Shown: positions 59,793 to 64,000 of the stretch, in pieces
How positions within the stretch are numbered: position 1 is the first letter of the stretch
Layout of the letters: every line of letters starts with the position of its first letter
DNA from: Fasciolopsis buskii
Taxonomy: Eukaryota > Platyhelminthes > Trematoda > Plagiorchiida > Fasciolidae
Assembly (NCBI GenBank): GCA_008360955.1
Contig: LUCM01008972.1
Span: forward strand, 33,338 to 97,337
Direction of reading: 5' to 3'
DNA: 64,000 nt
Notes under the pieces: generated by a model
Told to the model about the DNA's origin: nothing
The model's input: the letters and a program-made list of their open reading frames with translations, nothing else
Database searches by the model: none
Made by a program: the position numbers and the translations under genes

Positions 59793-59887
59793 CAACTGTA
59801 CAATGCCTCTATGGTTTCTTAATGGTGAGTTGAGCGCTGATATCAGAGGGGGATTTATTTTATGGGGAAAATGAAATTTGTTTTACG

Positions 59888-60085
59888 ATTGTGAATGATA
59901 TGATGTTAATAACACAGCGTTGTTGGTAGATGTAATGCACCAACGTTTCGACTACCGTGGCTAGTCGTTCTCAAAGTAACTTTTACAATCAAACGCATTT
60001 GAGAAAAACTACCCACGACAGTCGAAACATTGGTGTATTACATCTACCAACAACGCTGTGTTACTAACATTATATCACTCACGAT
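59888..60085. mobile_element. Fold-back/MITE-like element, 198 bp (copy 2)
   Basis: The left arm starts ATTGTGAATGATATGATG and includes GTTGGTAGATGTAATGCACC and AACGTTTCGACTACCG. The right arm is the reverse complement through about 85 bp. The arms are longer than in copy 1, so almost the whole element is a hairpin. It lies directly after SINE copy H. Confidence 0.82.
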
Positions 60086-61257
60086 TAAAAACAATACATG
60101 GCGGATCGATTTTTCGATGCACTCCTTACGTCATTTGGTCCTGATAATGTTTTACGATGCTTCGAAAACTCGTCCTGGTTCTATTACTATCCGATTGTTC
60201 ATGCATTAGTGTTGGGTTTGATCACACGGCGATTAGTCTCAGTCGCTTTCGATTTAGTTGATCTCTGTCTCATCCAAACGACGGAACATGTAGCTTTATG
60301 CGGAACAACCATCACCCAATCTGCCTTTTTCATTTGCAGCGGCTTGATCCTGTTTCACCGAGTGATCGTCTTCATATTTCCGTTCTGTATACTTGACATT
60401 TTTCAGGACGAAACGAATTATGACGTGGGATATCACACGCCATAATCTCCCTAGTTGAAAGATCCCCTTGTGTTGTATCCTCTCGGTTTGCCTTTGAACA
60501 CTCCAACTTTTTGCAAGACTTATTTACAAAAAAAATTAAAACAAATTTTGGTTTTTGCTATCCCGTTGAAACCGCAATTCTTCGCAACAGCAAAATAGTT
60601 TAACCCATGCGAAGAATAATACAAATTGCCTATAAACAGAATCACTAAGTTTATGTAGAGTGTTACCTGGTCCCGCTCAAATGGGGCAGAAAAATACCAC
60701 TAAACTTGCCATTGGCGAAGCAGTTGCTTTTGGGCAACACTGGGATAAAATCTCCGCAGCGTAGATTCAACCTCCCGTGAGGGTGACGCATCCGGTCGAA
60801 AATAGGCAATACAGATGGGAAGTCTGAATATAATGCGGAATCACTCATCCATGGGCACGTGGCCTTTCTCATGTGTTCCCTTAGAAGTTGGACTCTTTTT
60901 TCCGATGAAACTTCTCAAGCTTCTTCAACTGTTTGTCCCGACAGTCTTCCTTCTAAGCTTCTTGAATTGGGAACAACTTCGTCGACGGAAATTGGCTCGT
61001 CTCGTTGACAAAACAATCGCATACGGGAAAACCGCAGTAGCCATCCCCAATCCAAAACACTTAGGTCCAAATAGCTTATCGAAGTACTATTACCCCGTCA
61101 CAATAGCCTCCTTCGTGATCAAATTAAACCAAACGAGCTTTACTTCTTTGATTATGCACTCCGATTGGTTCTAACGACCCGGTTAGTTTGCATACAAGCC
61201 GTATAGGTGAAATCTCGATCAAGTACCATCAAGCTGGCATTTTGTTACCGACGGTCA
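60086..61257. other. Stretch with two unexplained plus-strand ORFs
   Basis: ORFs of 115 (60098-60445) and 119 codons (60815-61174) have hydrophobic stretches but no recognisable motif or splice context. Likely chance. Confidence 0.35.
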
Positions 61258-61504
61258 TCATCATCATTATCGTTCGGCGATAAACAGCAAGGCAAGCCTC
61301 ACTGACTGCTGCCTTTCCCCAGAGTTACACGTTTATATAAAAAGAGTGAATATCCAACGGGAACAGGGAGTGGACCTACACAGGCGGGAAAAGATAAGAT
61401 GCTGCTGCAGTCAACACACGAAACAGCCTAACTGTACAAACGCACGTGTTTTCAATCATTCTGATTCGATAGAAAGTGACAGCACGATCGCCACTGTTCA
61501 CGGT

Positions 61505-62479
61505 TCACTGCCATATCCTCAGTGCCTCCAGCCAGCAAGTCGACGAGTCTTTCGGACCCCAACCACGAAAACGAAGGCGTGAGACACCTACTTTACCTAG
61601 CTTCGCTGTACATTTTCTCATCCCACGTTGCCACGTCATCTGTTGCCCTCCACATGGCTTCTTCCATTCCTTAGGAGGAACACAAAATAAGGTACGGTAT
61701 GGTAGACGAGTGTTCGTCATACGCAACACGTAACCCAACCAGCGTAGTCTACTAAGTTTCATACGCTGAAACAAGCTATTCTCAGAAGTGGCACCCAATA
61801 CCAGATTCCTAACCTCAATATTACTCACTCGGTCACTCCATCCAATCCTAGCCATACTACGTAAACATCGGTTGTCGAAAACCTCCAATCGACGAACATC
61901 GCCCACACACATACTCCACATCTCGCAACCGTACAACAGAACTGAACGCACTGCAGCACAGTACGCACGACACTTCAACTTCAGTGAAATATCGGGATGA
62001 CGACACAAGTGCTTCAATCCAGCGTAATCTGCCCGAGCCTTGGATATACGCATACTTGCCTCCAATCCCGAGCTACCATCGTTAGACACGCAGCTACCAA
62101 AGTAGGTGAAACGGTCCAGCATTGTTATTTCCTCTCCATCCAGTATCAAGTTCGGCGCTGCTACCGTCCAGTCCTGTAACAGTACTTTGCACTTTGAAGG
62201 TGCAAAGAACATGCCAAACCGAGCGACTGAACTCGAGAGTCTATCTAGTGCGCGTTGTGCGTGGTCCGCAGACTGGAACAGGCACACCACGTCGTCTGCG
62301 TAATCTAGATCGCATAGCTTCCCTCCACTTCCCAGTCCGACTCCTACATCCCGGAGATCTCCTAGAGCATCTTCCATCGCCTCGTCCATGACGAAGTTGA
62401 ACAAGAATGGAGAGATGGTACCCCCTTGTCGAACGCCATTAGTCGTTTCGAATGAACGTGACAGTTCACCGTCTACTCT
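61505..62479 (-). pseudogene. RTE reverse transcriptase palm, thumb and C-terminal domain
   Basis: Open from after a TAG at 62480 to TGA at 61505, about 325 codons. It starts just before motif B (NGVRQGGTISPFLFNF). Motif C is DLDYADDVVCLFQS with both catalytic Asp. FTYFGSCVSNDG and KHLCRHPDISLKLK follow, then the LLYGCEMWSMCVGDVRRLEV block, LRSMARIGWSDRVSNIEVR, RLRWLGYVLRMTNTRLP and a Trp-rich end (WQRGMRKCTAKLGKVGVSR). The protein would copy element RNA at a nick made by the endonuclease. It has no start of its own because it is the downstream part of a longer frame that is interrupted upstream. Confidence 0.88.
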
Positions 62480-63288
62480 CTAGCGATTATAGGTATATGA
62501 GTACAATGCTCGCAACAGGTTCACGAACTTCGTTGGCATGCCCTTAGGGTGAAGAGTACTGAGTAGTGCCGGTCGATCCGCGGAGTCGAAAGTACCTTTC
62601 AAGTCGAGGAAGACTACGATCGTAGGGCGGCGATGCGTGTGGCGCGTTTCGAGTATCTATCGAAGAGTGAATATTTGGTCGATGCAACCTCGACCTGGCC
62701 GAAATCCGGCCTGTTGTTCGCGGATGTTACTCTCGCGAATCCGCGTCAAACAGCACAGCATTATCAAAGCTAGAACCTTAGCAACTATCCGAATTAAACT
62801 AATCCCACGATGATTGCTGCAGTCACTCCGTGTACCCTTCTTGAAGATGGGTATAATCAGTGACTCACCCACGATAGCGGGATATGCTCCTCGTTCCAAA
62901 TATCACGAAGCAAGGAGGTAAGTGATTTCATCAGCACCTCTCCACCCAATTGGAAAAGAACTGGGGGAAGTTCATCAGGACCGGCAGCTTTTCCCCTCTT
63001 CAGAAGCCGAATATTCGACTCCACTTCCACTTCCGTTGGGGGATCAAGTGACACCTTCCAAGGATTCACAGCTCCAGACGTCGGACTAGATACGATAGCG
63101 TATGGCCAGTTAAACTGATCCTTGAAATGTTCTTCCCAACGGTCCAGTCTTTCCTGTTTACCATGGATGAGCTCTCCACTCTTATCGCACACGACTTCAC
63201 TAACCGAAGTTCGCCGGTTTTGCCCACCGCTGCCGCGTATAAGCTTGAACAGTCTTTGACTGTTACCTGAAGCGGACGCCACTTCCAT
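62480..63288 (-). pseudogene. RTE reverse transcriptase, fingers and motif A
   Basis: 63288-62857 encodes LFKLIRGSGGQNRRTSVSEV, DRWEEHFKDQFNWP, and RLLKRGKAAGPDELPPVLFQ, the RT entry motif. After a frameshift, 62899-62657 encodes SLIIPIFKKGTRSDCSNHRG (RT motif 1) and EQQAGFRPGRGCIDQIFTLR (motif 2). After a stop, the same frame gives motif A (VVFLDLKGTFDSADRPALL). The order is complete but not translatable as one protein. Confidence 0.85.
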
Positions 63289-63296
63289 CTTATCGG

Positions 63297-64000
63297 CTAC
63301 CTTAACCCACCAGTTTCGCGGTCATTCCTAAGGCTTATGGTAAACTGACGCTGCAACTGCCGACGCATCTTATTCATTTCCTTGCAGTTAGGCGGCTCGC
63401 GTTTTTGCTCCATTAGAATTAGCAACGCTTGCGAGATCCAATGTTTTTGATGAATACTAGGTCTGGGACCGCAGGCGAAATTCGCTGCCAAATGCATCGC
63501 CTGCCTACTTTGATCCCACTGATGGTCTACATTGCCACTAGTCGCAGTTCTTAGTTCCTCGGACAGTTTCTGTTCGTAGCTGTTGCGAACAGCCGAATCA
63601 GACAAACGTTCGACAGCCAATCGGATTTGTGGCCTGCGTCGATGGCCATTGAGCTGCAACAAAACTCGCATTAGAACTAACGCATGGTCCGATTCGACGT
63701 ACGTGGTCCAGTATGATCTACAGTTCTGGACAGAACCGCGCCAACGGTAGCTAACTGCGATATGGTCAATCTGACTCAAAGTACCTGTCGAGCTAGAGCG
63801 CCATGTCGCAGTGCGACGCGAACTGTCGGAAATTCGTACTAGATAGGAATAAATGATTATCTGCACAGAATTGGAGAAGTCTTTCCCCGTTGTCTGTTCG
63901 CTGTGCAGGCAAGGCGCATCGCCCACCTAAACAGGACTCCGATGCACTCAGTTTGCAAACTTGTGCATTAAAATCACCTGCTACTACTACAATGTCAGAG
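63297..64000 (-). pseudogene. RTE APE-type endonuclease, C-terminal part
   Basis: From the window edge: a VAGDFNAQVCKLSASESCL region carrying the GDFNA motif, then LSQIDHIAVSYRWRGSVQN and YVESDHALVLMRV. IDHI and SDH are the metal and catalytic motifs of the exonuclease-endonuclease-phosphatase fold. A linker follows (DHQWDQSRQAMHLAANFACG, LILMEQKREPPNCKEMNKMR) that also appears at bases 170-290. The enzyme nicks target DNA. The N-terminal half is outside the window. Confidence 0.85.

Larger units (their letters stand above)
59460..59887 (+). mobile_element. Hammerhead SINE (copy H), interrupted by another SINE
   Basis: Starts at GAAGTTCAACAAACCGTTG, with box A-like GTAATGGCTCAAAATCG, eroded box B (CCCAGTTCGGGAG) and the hammerhead at 59544-59591. 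After the nested insert it resumes with the family tail TATGGTTTCTTAATGGTGAG to about 59887. The parts on both sides of the insert together make a full-length SINE. Confidence 0.8.
61258..64000 (-). mobile_element. RTE/SR2-type LINE, endonuclease C-terminus to 3' tail, running off the window
   Basis: Most complete LINE in the window. From the right edge on the minus strand: APE endonuclease, linker, RT, C-terminal domain, 3' UTR, and a (GATGAT)n-type tail at about 61258-61270. The 5' end lies beyond 64000. Two frameshifts (near 63290 and 62880) and two in-frame stops (62657 and 62480) inactivate it. Its 3' 400 bp are almost identical to the insertion at 57291-57703, which makes this copy a close relative of that insertion's source. 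Confidence 0.92.

Noticed and set aside
60098..61174. Two plus-strand frames of 115 and 119 codons as possible membrane proteins
   Set aside because: Hydrophobic stretches occur, but there is no splice context, no motif and no support from composition; chance is enough.
61346..61733. Plus-strand frames in the right-edge RTE copy
   Set aside because: Antisense of the RT C-terminus and 3' UTR; identical shadow frames occur with the other RTE copies.

Overview
The window is eukaryotic, non-coding-rich and packed with degraded retroelements. The families suggest a flatworm, most likely a digenean trematode: SR2/RTE-type LINEs ending in (GAT)n, CR1-like LINEs, Penelope-like elements with GIY-YIG endonucleases, and tRNA-derived SINEs carrying hammerhead ribozymes (the Sm-alpha plan known from Schistosoma). 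The species cannot be told from sequence alone.

Left part (1-17.1 kb): after a decayed RTE copy (1-1130) lies the one gene I can name, an odd-skipped family C2H2 zinc-finger transcription factor on the minus strand. Its last two coding exons (5843-6133 and 3405-3648) join by a clean GT-AG intron inside finger 2 and give three fingers, followed by a poly-Asn tail and an AATAAA signal. Two Ser/Pro-rich minus-strand ORFs further upstream (14126-14489 and 16634-17114) have compatible splice phases and are candidate 5' exons. If so, the gene spans about 14 kb and its introns hold SINEs, (TA)n tracts and a Penelope fragment.

Middle (17.4-35.7 kb): several unexplained plus-strand ORFs lie at 17.4-22.4 kb, including an Asn/Asp-rich one, one ending at a perfect GTAAGT donor, and one of 209 codons. 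Then come a CR1-like LINE on the minus strand (27.6-29 kb), a HHR-SINE, a decayed RTE (32.2-34.3 kb) and a divergent Penelope fragment (35.2 kb).

Right part (35.7-64 kb): this holds a near-full-length but frameshifted Penelope-like element with inverted terminal repeats (37.7-40.6 kb). It also holds a three-unit tandem array of about 352-bp hammerhead-bearing repeats (48.2-49.3 kb) next to a near-perfect SINE palindrome, a Penelope fragment and an opposite-strand monomer of the same repeat (50.2-50.6 kb). Beyond these are a CR1-like LINE (51.6-53.2 kb), an RTE 3' end inserted with an 11-bp target duplication into a Penelope terminus (57.3-57.7 kb), a SINE nested in a SINE (59.5-59.9 kb), two fold-back elements, and the 3' two thirds of an RTE LINE running off the right edge.

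The most notable system is two unrelated families of small hammerhead-ribozyme repeats: a Pol III SINE type with a GUA cleavage triplet, and a retrozyme-like tandem type with GUC. Both have loop-less palindromic stem III, which predicts cleavage as RNA dimers. They sit in a locus that also holds the autonomous elements that could mobilise them.
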